A stretch of 64,000 nt of DNA from Gordius sp. MW1 (Eukaryota; Nematomorpha; Gordioida; Gordea; Gordiidae): assembly GCA_964036665.1 (NCBI GenBank), contig OZ038527.1, forward strand, positions 16,018,221 through 16,082,220, in the 5' to 3' direction. Made by a program: the position numbers and the translations under genes. This document shows, piece by piece, positions 33,678 to 46,600 of this stretch. The notes under the pieces are model-generated. The model saw only the letters and a list, made by a program, of their open reading frames with translations, was not told the DNA's origin and ran no database searches. Within the stretch, counting starts at the first letter, position 1. Every line of letters begins with the position of its first letter.

Positions 33678-36600
33678 GTTTTTTTTGCTATCTTAGTTTG
33701 TCACAACAAATTCTTGGATTTTTCTAATGAAACACAGAAAATAATTTCCAGTCAAGAGCTTGCAATATAATATTAAACAACAGATGAGCAACGAAAAAAC
33801 AAGAAAATTTTAATATTAATTCATCAAAACACAAAGCCTGTCAAATTAAATATTGTAATGTGATTAAAAACTAATACTTGAATGTATAAAAGGTGTAAAA
33901 AATTGGGCATAAATAATCTGTATTAGTTTGAAAAAAGATGATGCAACTTAAAGCAGACCCGTTTAAGGGTTAAAAATTCATGGTCGGGTTTCGAAAAATA
34001 ACAGTTTTTGCAAGGGTTAATTTTTTTTTATTTAAGCGGCACATAAAATCTACTATATACAAAGTTAAGTTTTATTACGTCTTACATTTATGACTTTAAA
34101 AATAAGTTATCTTGAAAACTTATAATTATTAACTAAAAAAAACATACTAACTGATACTTGAAGTCAAAGAACGTCTTAGACTTCACGTAACTATAATTAA
34201 AAATCGAAGATGTTAAGTTCTTGTAGGAAATTAAATAGTGCTGTTTTAATTAAATAGTTCTTTCTTCATTTATTTTCAATTTAATTAAATGAAGAGACAT
34301 CTAAGCCAAAATGAAAACGTCTGAAAAAAGAAAACAATTGGTAAATTTTAGTCTTTGAATATATCAAATAAGCTATTTCCTTAATTATTTTCTTGGGAGC
34401 GGGTAGGTGATATCAATAATAAATTAGATTGCAAAGGTCAGCAGCACCTTTATCTCAATACCAATTTGCATTTAACGTATCTTCTACATCAATATAAATA
34501 ACACGAACTCAGCTTTGATGCCAAATTTGAGTTATTTTATATTGCCAAGGGACATTCCATTTTGCGCAGCAGGATTTTCTGCTAAGTCGATTTCCTGCAA
34601 ATGATACCCTAAACAGCTCGCAATTTATAACCCAAAACTCAACCCATGCAAAATCCAATAAAAATTGTAACCAATATTAAAGTCGGGATAAACATTTGAA
34701 GACTAAAAATTGTCGATAGCAATTCTACCTAATCCTCCCAACTTTATTTTAGTCAGACTTCAATTTTTATTCTCAAGCCCGATCCGAGGAAAGGTGTAGC
34801 CCGTGAAAGACTTTGGTCAAGTGGCTGGAGGGAAAGGGATTCTTTAATTATCTTCAAATAAACACATTATTTTTCGCTTAAGTTTAGAAACAGGTAGAAT
34901 ATGCCTACCTTATTAGCACACCACGGGTTTAAAATAGATAAGAAATTGGCATTATTATTTTTCAGCCGAATCTTCTGATAAAACGTATGATAACAAATTC
35001 AATAAGGTATACAATACAAATACATACCTTAGCCAAACCTTTTTAATCATTGTAATATACCCGCACTTCACCCAAATTTATATAAAAGTTTGTTATAATG
35101 GAGGCGAATTCGGCATAGCTGGGTCACCATATGATTCAACTTCATGGCGCCATATTTTTGTTTGTCTAAATATGCGATATATATGTCATGGAATCAACCA
35201 TTTTAGTTCAGTTACCATATGAATATGCATTAATAAGCGTAATTAAAGGATAAATATTTGTTTTACGAGCAAAAACACAAAAACAGAACAAAAATGAAGT
35301 GACGCTCGTATTAAGACGCGGCTATGGTTTGCATACATTCGCTTTTTGAATCTAGATTCAAAATCGCGTATTAAGACGCACCCTTAAATACACACCTCAA
35401 AATTTGCCATTATGTGATTAATAATTAAATGGTGCAATTTAAAGTCGCGTTTTTAAATAATTTAATCAATATAATGTGACAAACTAAGTATTTTTGCGTT
35501 AAATCTAATCTTAGGATAAAAGTTGAAAAAAGAAGCTTTCTTTTACAAAAAGCCCATGAGGAGATCTACATATATATCTCCATATATTTTATATGCTAAA
35601 ATTTTAACTCCCTTATTTTTCCCTTTTTTAAAAATTTGTGTAATTTATAATAAATAATCTTTTTATACGTCCCAAGAAGTAGCAAGTCAAACAGCTAATT
35701 AAATCCTTGTTACATTTACGTCGTGCACATTTTTCCCATTTCTTTTTTTCATTATAATATAAGTAGAGTGTAAACATTTTAATTTATATTACTCAATATT
35801 ACAGATTTTGTCTTAAAGGGCGCTCATTAGATATAGAAACTCGGGCCTTCGGCCCTCGTGGTCGTGGGAAGGGGGAGGGGGGAAGGGAAGGGGGTAAGGG
35901 AAAGGAGGAAGGGAAGAGGTGAAGGGAAGGGCGAACTCTTCTATACTCTGTATAAAAGTAGCATATTTGCTATGCAATTTATGGGCGAGAAAGGTGGGAT
36001 GGGGCGAGAATGCCTATAGGGGGGTATTAAATGCAAAATGATTAGTTAATTATTTATACAAAAAGAGTAAAAAAAACGAAAAAAAAACTTCGTTTCACAA
36101 TTTGGCCAATGGTCATTTTTTCCATTGGTCAGCAGCCAGGACAAGGTAAAAGTGGATATAAATTCATAAGAGTCAAAAAAAAACGAAAAAAATTTTCGAT
36201 TCACATTTTGGCTAATGGTCATTTTTTTTCATTGGTCAGCAGCCAACGGACGGCCAAAAAGCCATGTTATCAATGGTATCAACAAGAACAATCATAATAG
36301 TCAAAAATAACGAAAAAAAATTTTTGATTCACATTTTGGCCTATGGTCATTTCATTATATTGGTCAGCAGCCAACGGACGGCCAAAAAGTCTTATTATCA
36401 ATGGTATTAACAAGAACAATATATTAATTTAAACAAAAAAAATAAAAATAAAATTAGCCTCTCCGGGATTCGAACCCACTTCAGGAGAGGCATAGGCTTT
36501 TGTAGGGGGGGGGGGCACAGAGACCCATATCAGTAGAGGCATAGGTTCTACTAGGGAAGGGCATAGGGTAATTGTCAATGTTAACCAAAAAACGAAAAAA

Positions 36601-39600
36601 ATAATTTCGATTCACATTTTGGCCAATGGTCATTTTTTTTCATCGGTCAGCAGCCAGCGGACGGCCAAAACATAATAGCAATGGTAGGGAACAATCATAA
36701 TAGTCAAAAATAACGAGAGAAAAAAAACTTGGATTCACATTTTGGCCCATGGTCATTTTTTTCATTGGTCAGCACCCAACGGACAGCCAAAAGTCTTATT
36801 ATCATTGATAGTAACAAGAACAATCATAAGAGTCAAAAAAACATAAATTGCATAGCAATTAAAACCCGGGATTCGAACCCAAAAACTAGTTAAATTAATA
36901 ATAGCAATTATTAACACAGCCAGGGAGATAGAGATGAGGGGTGGGGCAGGGGCACCTCTTATGCATTAAATTAAAAAATCGAAGCGTGTGCAGATTAATT
37001 GGGTGCGGACGTGTTCGGTGCGTTACGTTACTTCGGAGGTGCGTTACGTTACTTCGAAAAATGGAAAGCGAGCCCATATATTGCATAGCAATTAATATGA
37101 CGCGCTTACTAAAAGAATTGCTTGATAAGGACTAGTTATGGCCAGAATATTTATAGCTTCGTAATTGTTTTTCATAATCATAACGAAAAAATTGAAGCTA
37201 AAATAAAGTGCGTATTTTGTCATATGATAAGTAAAAAATATCGTTTGTATAATGTTAATGGGAATATAATATTTTACAAAGAAAAAACGTTTTTGGTGAA
37301 GGATATTTTATAATTACCTCTTAATGAGCATTTTTATATAGTGACCTTAATTAAAAAGGATTTGATACAAGTGGTGGCAAGAAAAACATATATAAATGAT
37401 CCAACGAAAACAAGCAGAATATATTAAAAATGATAGAATATCTGTTTTTAGGGGTGCTTGGGTCATGTTTTCATTTTAGCCAAATTTTATTGTATGAATG
37501 TAAAAATAACTCTTCCTCTTTATAATTAAAAGCAAAGAAAACGCCCTACTTCATATACTTTTAAAGCACATTATCAATAACATGATTTTTACAAAAGTTT
37601 AAAAAATCATTGGTACTATGTTAATTCAAATTTGTGCAATAATTTTTAATGAGTTACAAAATCTAGACAATCAAATTAATAAACATGATATATTTAACCT
37701 TTTGACTGATATTATTTAACCGTGTGGGTGTTATATAATCAAAGCATAAAGCTTATTCAAAATACCCTAATTGATAAATTTATTAATTGAGGGTAAAAGT
37801 GCAGTTCACTCAACGGTTTAATTAGAGAAATTAAAAAACGCAGGTTTTATGTTTTATTTACGATAAAATTAGTTCGAAAAGTTAATTTTAGTTCAATGTA
37901 AATTCTTCTATAGCTAAAAAAATTAATTAAATATGAAATAGGGCTTAGAAGCTTTATCTTAAGGCAAAAGCTTGCTTTATACATACTTTCATTTCATTGA
38001 TCCTTGTAATATTACTAGATTATACGATATATGCTTCGATAGTATTGTCAGTTAAATTTATTATGTATCTTAGATGGTAATGATATTACATTATCTTGAA
38101 TCAATTCTTTTGGGAATACGCACATTCATATATCTATTGCACCCTTTAAGAAGAACCACCTCTATATAAAAAATGATATAAAAAGAAGCTAATAATAATT
38201 ATAACGCATAATTTTCAGTTGTATCTAGTTTTGCATAATCATTGAACGAAAAAACGATGTATTCTCAAAAATATGTGACATTAATATAATTTGTGTTTTG
38301 AAAATTTTATATGCATCAGTGTTCACACTTGATGTTGTGATCGATAAAATAATGGTCACTCATCATAAGTTAATTTAAACAAATTTATGTTCTAAATGAT
38401 TTCTATTTCTTCTAATTTAATGCATGAACGCTTCGCCTTCTTTTATTAGTTCTTCTAATGAACAGTGCTTATTGATTTAATCATTTATACTTTCTGATCT
38501 TTTTCATGTTTCCCTATTTGTTGTATGTTTATAACCAATTTATAGAGATAAACGGTCCTGGAATTTATATTAAAATTTAACCGCACTCAGGCGTTTACAG
38601 GGTTTTTTTAAATAAGGATTCTTAGTATTAAAAACAAAGATCTTTGATGACAAAACAAAATATTAGATGGCTCCAATTCGTGTATGAAATGTAAATGATG
38701 TTTATATTTATTTAATCAATGCACCTAAGGAACATATTACCTGTCACATTCACTCATATAGCAATATATTAAATATAACCAATTGGCTCATATTTTATTT
38801 TATTTCCTAGTTTCGTGACTTATTAGAGTAGCTTTCATATTTAAAACTAATTAATAAAAGTTTTAATTATTTTATAATGCAATTTAAATTTTATGTATAA
38901 AATGCTATATTCAGTATTTACAGGTTTATTGCATTTTAATTGACTTTCGTCAATTTCCATAAATTAAAATTAATCGTAGAAGAACTGTGCGCAACTATGG
39001 ACATGTGGAAATCCATGGGCGTAGCCTCTAATCCAAAAATTCATTGAAATTTATTAAAATTATGGCTAAAATTTAAACAAATGTTAATTTTGCCCGTCCC
39101 TAAATCATTTTTGCCCCCCTCTAATTCCAATGCTGGCTACGCCCATGGCAATCATTTAATTCCATAAATTATAACATTCTAAAATGTCTTTTTTACAATC
39201 CAATAGTTGTACAAAAAAGGGCATGTGAGGTTAAGCAAATCATAACATATGGAATTACTAATCAATAAATTATCTTTATGATATTTTTGCGCATCAATAT
39301 GTGGAATATAGTCAAAGTCCCAATAAGATCTACCGATTCAATCAAGATATCTTATTAAAAATATCAGTAACATAGCAATAATTGTTGCATAAATTCGATT
39401 TTTAATGAATCGAGCCTAACGTGTCGATCTTGTAAGAGAGCGAGCCTGAATTGCTTTGAAAAAAATACGGACGGGCTCGGATGGGCTTGAAAGTTTTTGA
39501 AACGGGTACGAGGGGGCCTGAAGTGCACAAAAAATATCAAGGAGAGTCATGGGCAGCTCTTAGAGTTTTCTAAAAACGGCTCGTCGTCGATCTCTAAAAT

Positions 39601-40532
39601 GGACTATATAAAGTCTAGTCATTGAACAATTCGCGAAATCCTGATAGCTTTCGATATAACTTATTTCATTTTTTTGTTAAAAAATTAAAAATAGGTTCCT
39701 TGTTGTTGTGTTTTTATTTGGGTTAAGGCCAGAGCATTAATCCGAGAGTAAAAAATTATTTTTTTACATTTAAATCTTTTTTAGCCCTCCCACTAGCCCA
39801 AATCCTGGCTATGACTCACAATAAATCAAACTAGGTAATGTGAATCATGAAGATGACTTTATTAAAGAAGAATCAGTATACATGTAAACGAAAATAAATC
39901 TTAAGTTTTAATCCTTTGTTGTTTTACGAATCAATGACATAAGTATGTATGTATGTATGTATGTATAAGCCCCGATGACAAACAAGAGCTTAGCTAAATC
40001 GGCAAGCTAAGATTGAGTCCCATCTAACACCATTGGTGCATCTCGGGCCACGCTAACCAAAGGTTACGTGTTCAGTTGTTAGTAGGTTAGTGGTTAATTT
40101 GTTAGTATACTAAAGCGAAGGTCAGTATTGTTAGTAAGAAGCACTAAAGTATAGGCAAAAGCGGACCATGCATGAGACTAATATAAGCATATAAATATTA
40201 AATATTAAGGATACGACACTTCCTTGAGATTGCGGTGAGAGGACTTGAAGGTTTTCCATTGTTCGCTAGAGCGTCGGCCTCGGGCTCACGGATCGATGGT
40301 GTGGAAAGAAAGTCTTTTTACGATGTGGTTAATTTGAGGAGCTACCGATTCTCCAATCAGATTGTGGTACTCGCTAGGAGGCTCTCCATCCCTGGTTAAC
40401 TAGTTTGGGCGTCGGATTGGGGCTTATTTACGATGCAGTTGGGTTGAGGGGCTACCGATTATCCATTCAGATTTCGGTGTAAGGCCTAGAAGGCTCTCCA
40501 TGGTTAACTAGTTTGGGCGTCTAACTCAGGCT

Positions 40533-40609
<77 letters not shown>

Positions 40610-43600
40610 CTGGGATGTTGCTGAGTTGAGAAACTATTCGAAGTTGAGGCGGCTGGGAGGGGATACTTTGTGGGGAAATTGGAGGCAGAGAAGGTTTTCC
40701 AAGCGGATCTGTTTTGCATTATAGGGATTATAGTATTCCACTTGTGGTTGAGAGAGCGGAGTTCAGAGAAAGTTTTGTGGATCCAGGATCCTCGACATTT
40801 TAGATTTCTTAGTTGGGGCGGTCTCCATAGTATTGATCTTAAGCAAATGTTTAGTCCATTGCGTCTAGTCTGGTGGGCTTAGAAGTTCCACTTCCGTGAT
40901 ATTATTATGTTTTTAATGGGAGGGATTTCACAAAGGGTCCAAAGGTTTGGGTTGCTAATTACATCTGGGTAGAATATTTTACAAATTATTCTTAGCATTT
41001 TGTTTAGTTTGGTTTGAGCAGCTTTAAGAGTCGGGCCTTTTAGGGACCACGTTTCGCATCCATAGAGGAATACAGGTAGTATGGTGGTTTTGAAAAGACG
41101 GAGGCGGGTTGGTAGAGCTAGTTCGTGAGATTTCCAGATCGAATAGCAGGAATAAAATCTCTTTAGTGCTTTAGCTAATTTATTAGAGGCATCTTGGTGG
41201 GAGTATGTATCTGAAGAAAGGGTCACTCCTAAGTAGTTTATTGATTCTGAAAAGGGGACTAATGTGTTGTTGATAATCAAGGTAGTATTTTGGTGGGGTA
41301 AGTTAATAGATAGCATGTTAGACTTGCTTGGGTTAATTATTAAACCGGCTTTCTTGCATTCTAAGACGAACCTATCGGCAAAGTTCTGTGTTTTAAGAAT
41401 TGAATCTGATACGATGCATAAATCGTCAGCAAAAAGCAGTGAAGACAGTTTGGTGCCGTTCATGTGGAGACCGTCGTAAGGCAGGGTGGATCTTTTTATT
41501 ATGAGATCCATTGCCGTGATGAATAGTAGAGGAGATAGTGGACATCCCTGTCTAACTCCTAAATTGACTTGGATTGGGTTTGAGCGGTGGTGTAGATGTT
41601 TTATGACCACTTTCATATCCTTGTAGAGAAAGAAAATAAGTCTAATAATTTTTTTTGAAATTCCTAGTAGGCATAAAGATTCCCATATGTAAAGATGGGA
41701 GAGGGAGTCGAATGCTTTTTGAATGTCGACAAATGTTAGCACTAAAGGTGATTTAGATTTAGAGGAGATGTCAATAATATTTTTAAGGGTAAGGATATGT
41801 TCAATTGTGGTTTTAGACTTACGAAAGCCGGCTTGGTTACTTTTTAAATTATCATCAATGAATGGATAAATCCTCCTGTATATTATTTTTATAAAAACCT
41901 TGGAAATGTTATTTATGATTGTGATCCCTCTATAATTGTCGGCAAGAGATGGGTCTCCTTTTTTATAGATTTTACTAAGTAGACCAGTAGACCAAGCGTG
42001 AGGGATGAGCTCTTGTTGCCAGATTTTTGTGAAGAGTTGATGCAAGAGTTCGCTAGACAGGGTGTAATCAGCCTTAAGGGCTTCAGCTGTGATTCTGTCT
42101 GCATCGGGAGCTTTATGAAGTTTGAGGGATTTTAAAACGGATTTTATTTCATTCATGGAGGGAGGTTCTAATCTGATACAAGGGGTGGTCGGTGTTTTAA
42201 AGTTGTTAATAAAGTCAAGGAATATGTCAGAACAGGGGATTGAGTAAGGGCGATCTAGAATGGAACGAAAGTGGTTCTCCCAAGCCTCGGTTTGGATCAA
42301 AGAATCGTTGGAGCTATGTTCGTTTTGTATTGTGTTGTAGCTATGTTTATCGGCAAATTTTGCGGTGATGTTCCTTAGAATTTTAAAGGGTGTGTGTATT
42401 GTTAGTACGAGCCGCAGATTCTGCTTCTTTTAGTTTGCTTGATAAGTAGTTAGCCTTGTCCTTTTTTATTGCAGCTTTGATCTTTTTTGTGAGTTCTTGG
42501 ACCCATGCTTTTTTATTTCTAAGTGTCTTATCCTTAAAAACGTTATAACGGGTCTCGAGTAAATTAATGGTATCGATGGAGAACCAGGACTTGATGTTGA
42601 CATGAAGGTTACTCTGGGATGGGGTAAAAAATTTTGCTAACAAGTCATTATGGTCATTGACTGAGAGAGGGGCAAGATCACCAAGTGACTTCGAGTCTGT
42701 TTGTAATGTGGGCACAAGCTGAGAGATGTCTCTGATTATGTTAGCTCCAGATGGGTATTTTTTAAGTTTTTTTGACGTGTGGAGAGAGGAGGGATTAATA
42801 AAGAGATCTGCTACGATTACAAAATGATCTGTTTTTAAGATAGGCTGAATGGTGTGAAAGTTCTTTATCATTTTGTGGTTTCTTAATTGGCATATTATAT
42901 GATCAATTTGGGTACCTCGGTGATTTTCGTTTTTTTTGGTATGTGATTAGGTTACCTAGAGGAAGGACGGAAAAAGTTGAGGTTATCTTTAGTTTGTGAT
43001 TGTAGCAGAATTTTTTGAGCCGTTTGCCATTTCGGTTATTCGGACCTATAGAATTAGGGCCAATTACCAATTTATTATCACCCAATGATCGTTGGACGGA
43101 GGCATTGAAGTCCCCAGCGAGGATATTAATATGTTTAGCTTTCAATTTATCTGTGATGTTTTGCAGGAGGGATTCCATCGATTGAAAATTTTTGGAAGAG
43201 GGGGGAGCGTATATGTTAAAAATTGAAACACACCGATTTTTTATCTGTAGGTGAATGATTAAAAGTCTATTGTTCACGTAGTCAACGCTAATAACCTTAA
43301 GGTCGCGTTTGATAAATGTACCCACCCCTGTTGCAGATTCTTGGCCAGACTCGGTGGCGTAAAAAATATAATCGTTAACGGGGAGGACTTTGCGATGTGA
43401 GTATCTTGTATGTTGGACGCAGAAAATGTGAAAGCAGTGGTGGGAGGCAAATAAAGTAAGAGCCTGCAAGGAACCTGGTTCCCTTAGCGTTTGGGTATTT
43501 AAAGATCCAAGTTTTAATATCATTATAATTGGAGGATAAGAGTTTGAAAGTCGGGGTGAAATGGAACCGAGTTAACAATGAATTTTAATCCTTAATGAGC

Positions 43601-46600
43601 TGGCTGAAATGAAAGGTATTAAAATCAAACGTAGTTGTGTTTCGTATAATGTTAAAAATTCAGAAGTCAATGACATAAGACATATTTTAATAAATAGTAA
43701 TTCACAGCGTAGAGATCTGAATTTGAGATAGCTTAAATATCATGCCTTTTGGACCTATAGTTTACCAAATATATATAGGGCGATTCTGGAGGCAGGGGTC
43801 ATATTGACTAAAACTACTGAAGTTTTTATTTATTTTATAGATGGCTTAACAAAAGCTGTAGTTTTAAAATAACATTACACTGTTTTATTTTCATGGTTAA
43901 AATAAAATTTCTGACTGATAACATTTCAATACATACTTTTCCACGCTCATGCCCCCACCTAATTTTATGTGTTACATATATTGATTGCAAAAATAATTAT
44001 TATAGATTAAAAAATAAATTTATTTTAAAATTGGGTGGAATTGTGTTGACTTTTTGTGATGTTTTTTCATTTCTAATAGTTTCCCACTTATTAGTTCGGT
44101 AAAAGGGTATGTTTTTAGGGTTTTTATCTGCTAATTTAAAAAAAATTTGCTATTCTTTTTGGCTAGATATGGCATCATGGAATCTTTCAATTGCAAACTA
44201 ACTTATAAAAATATTTTTTCCCTAGGGAAAATTACCCTGAATAATTTGCACTTTTAGATATTAACTTTGTGTTTTTTATTGTATAGAATTATTTATTGGT
44301 AGAATACTTGTACAACCTGTTTTAAAACCCAAAAAACTTAATAAAGTGGAAAGATTCCTTAGACTACCTGCCTTTACATAAATCTCTTTATATTAATCTT
44401 CATCTTATAATCAGATAGTAGTATAGTTGCTATATTTGTAAAATTCAAACAAATTCCCATTATTATTACTACAACAGGTTCTGGGCTGAAGTGTTTAAAG
44501 TTGTCCCGGAAGGGAAAGCTTACAAATGGGACAAAATTTCAGATGGCCTTATTGCCATCACAATATCTTTGTTGGGGCATACAGCCCAAGAAACGATTTA
44601 TCACATATTTGCAAATCAACCTCCTCATTCCAAAATTATCGATTTAAAAATGACTCAACCAGGTAGTTATTTATATATGCCATAAGAATCAAAATTCGAC
44701 TCCTTTTTTAGAATGAGATTTTGTTACAAAGGTTTAACAATTTAATAATAAAATTTTAAATAATTAGGCACAGAGCTCAAACAAACGTCGGAATGTTTTA
44801 TCTATTGGAAGGACCTAAAGACGCATAAAGTGTGGGGCCTCAATTTTTCAACTCCTGACGATGCTTTAAAATTTAAAGAATTATGCACGGTATGATATCC
44901 TTTGTATTTTAAATGTATATTTAGGCATGAGCTTCCTTAAATTGAATATGATATTGCTCTAAAATAGTAAATAGGCACGATTATGATGAGGTTATTTCTA
45001 TATTCACGTTTTACAATACACAGCCATGGGGATATTTGTTATATTTTTTTATAATTTATTGGGATTATCTATATGAAAATAAAAAAATTATCGCTTTTAA
45101 GGAAATTCATATTTACCATGCTTCACAGAGAAATACAAATGTCGATCCGGAGGGACTACAACTTACAAAGCCCCCTAATCAACTTGAAGATGATACTCTC
45201 CAAGTAATTTGTTAATTGCAAATCCCTATTAATAATTTTGCTTCATTTCTATACAATAAGAAATAATTAAAATATTTCAAGACCTTTCTTAAATAGGTTA
45301 TTTCAAATTTGATTATTTAACTCATATATGTCGTCGTATAAATTTAATTTAAAACTTAAAAATATTCTAATAAATAGGCCTATCTTGTTGTTAGAAGAAA
45401 TGCCTTAGCCTATGATGATTTTTAAATGACGTTTGTCCTTAAAGGCTAGCTAAAAAAATTGTGGATTATATAATTTTTAGAAGCATGGGGCATTCGTCCT
45501 CTTAAATAGTGAAGTTTAAGCTTAGCAAATAAAACTCTTAGCAACCTCAACTCCTAATATTGCTTTATCGTTGAATCTAAATCTGATTCTTGATAAAATC
45601 AAACCGGTTAACGTTTATCTGTTCATGTTCATATATTTCTTTAAACGTTATTAGGTACATAGCATGGGTCATAATAAAATAGGGACTTTATAGCTATTTA
45701 ATAATCAAACATATTTTAGCAATTACCAAGTAGTATAATAATGGAGCATAAGATTTGAATTGCGTATTCCATGATTTAACAATTAAAATGGTCCAGCGTC
45801 CTAAACGGTTTGTGGAAATGTTGTTTATTTGTGTTGATATTTAGGGTATTGGTGAAATTTTTTTTATTATTTAAGGTTAATATTGATCAATAATTTCAAA
45901 TGTTGGTGATGTCGACTTTCAGGGGGCGGTAAGAAAATTTAATGGGGCGCCGAAAGCAAGGGGCCTGAGAGGGGGCGATGCTTTAAATTTTATGAAATTT
46001 AACCAGATTTAATAACACCAAAAATGTCTAGTAGATCTACAAGAAGTTATATTAAATTAAAAAAATGTTGAATAGTCGAATTGTGCTATTCTCTTAAACC
46101 TTTATATTTGTTTTTCTTAAGATTTTAATATCCAATTAATTTTTTTTTAAAGACGAAGAAGTCTTTATTAAATGGTATACAAAAAATTACATTCACGACT
46201 AACAAAATATAAAAACGCGCTATAACTAAACGGATGGCATTGATCCGTGTATGGAAATCGTGTTGGATTTAACGATTTCCATTGTGATCTTTTTTTGCCT
46301 GATAAAAAAGTACTCTTTCAAATCTAAAGAGACGCTGAAGATCGCTTTTCCAATTTGCTTCAGGAGAGCGAGAGCTTCGGCGCCTAAATTTCCAATGTTG
46401 CCACTACGGGAATGAATATTGTGTCCGCGATGGAAGAATATTTGGCTGTCTTCCTATTCTCTGCACTAACTAAAAGGTGGGGACAGGAGTTGGATGGGGC
46501 AAATATGTCGACCGTGGTGAAATTATTTATAATTAAAAGTTATATTACTCAGTTTTGTAATGGCTTAGCCAGAGGGTGATAAGGAGGGGTGGCTGTCCCC

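Larger units (their letters stand above)
39944..43666 (-). mobile_element. complete non-LTR retrotransposon (LINE) with 13-bp TSD
   Basis: The target duplication TCAATGACATAAG is at 39,931-39,943 and 43,667-43,679. On the - strand the order is short 5' leader, endonuclease, linker, reverse transcriptase and 3' UTR. The UTR has a 73-bp homopolymer and two about 105-bp repeats, and the element ends in an (ATAC)n microsatellite instead of poly(A). Total length is 3.72 kb. The reading frame is broken twice (near 42,900 and 42,340) but otherwise well kept, so this is a fairly recent insertion. It lies antisense in the large sif intron. Confidence 0.88.

Noticed and set aside
40534-40606. The A73 run as the poly(A) tail of a + strand SINE
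   Set aside because: The 13-bp TSD places the whole 39,944-43,666 segment in one insertion, so the run is internal to the - strand LINE.
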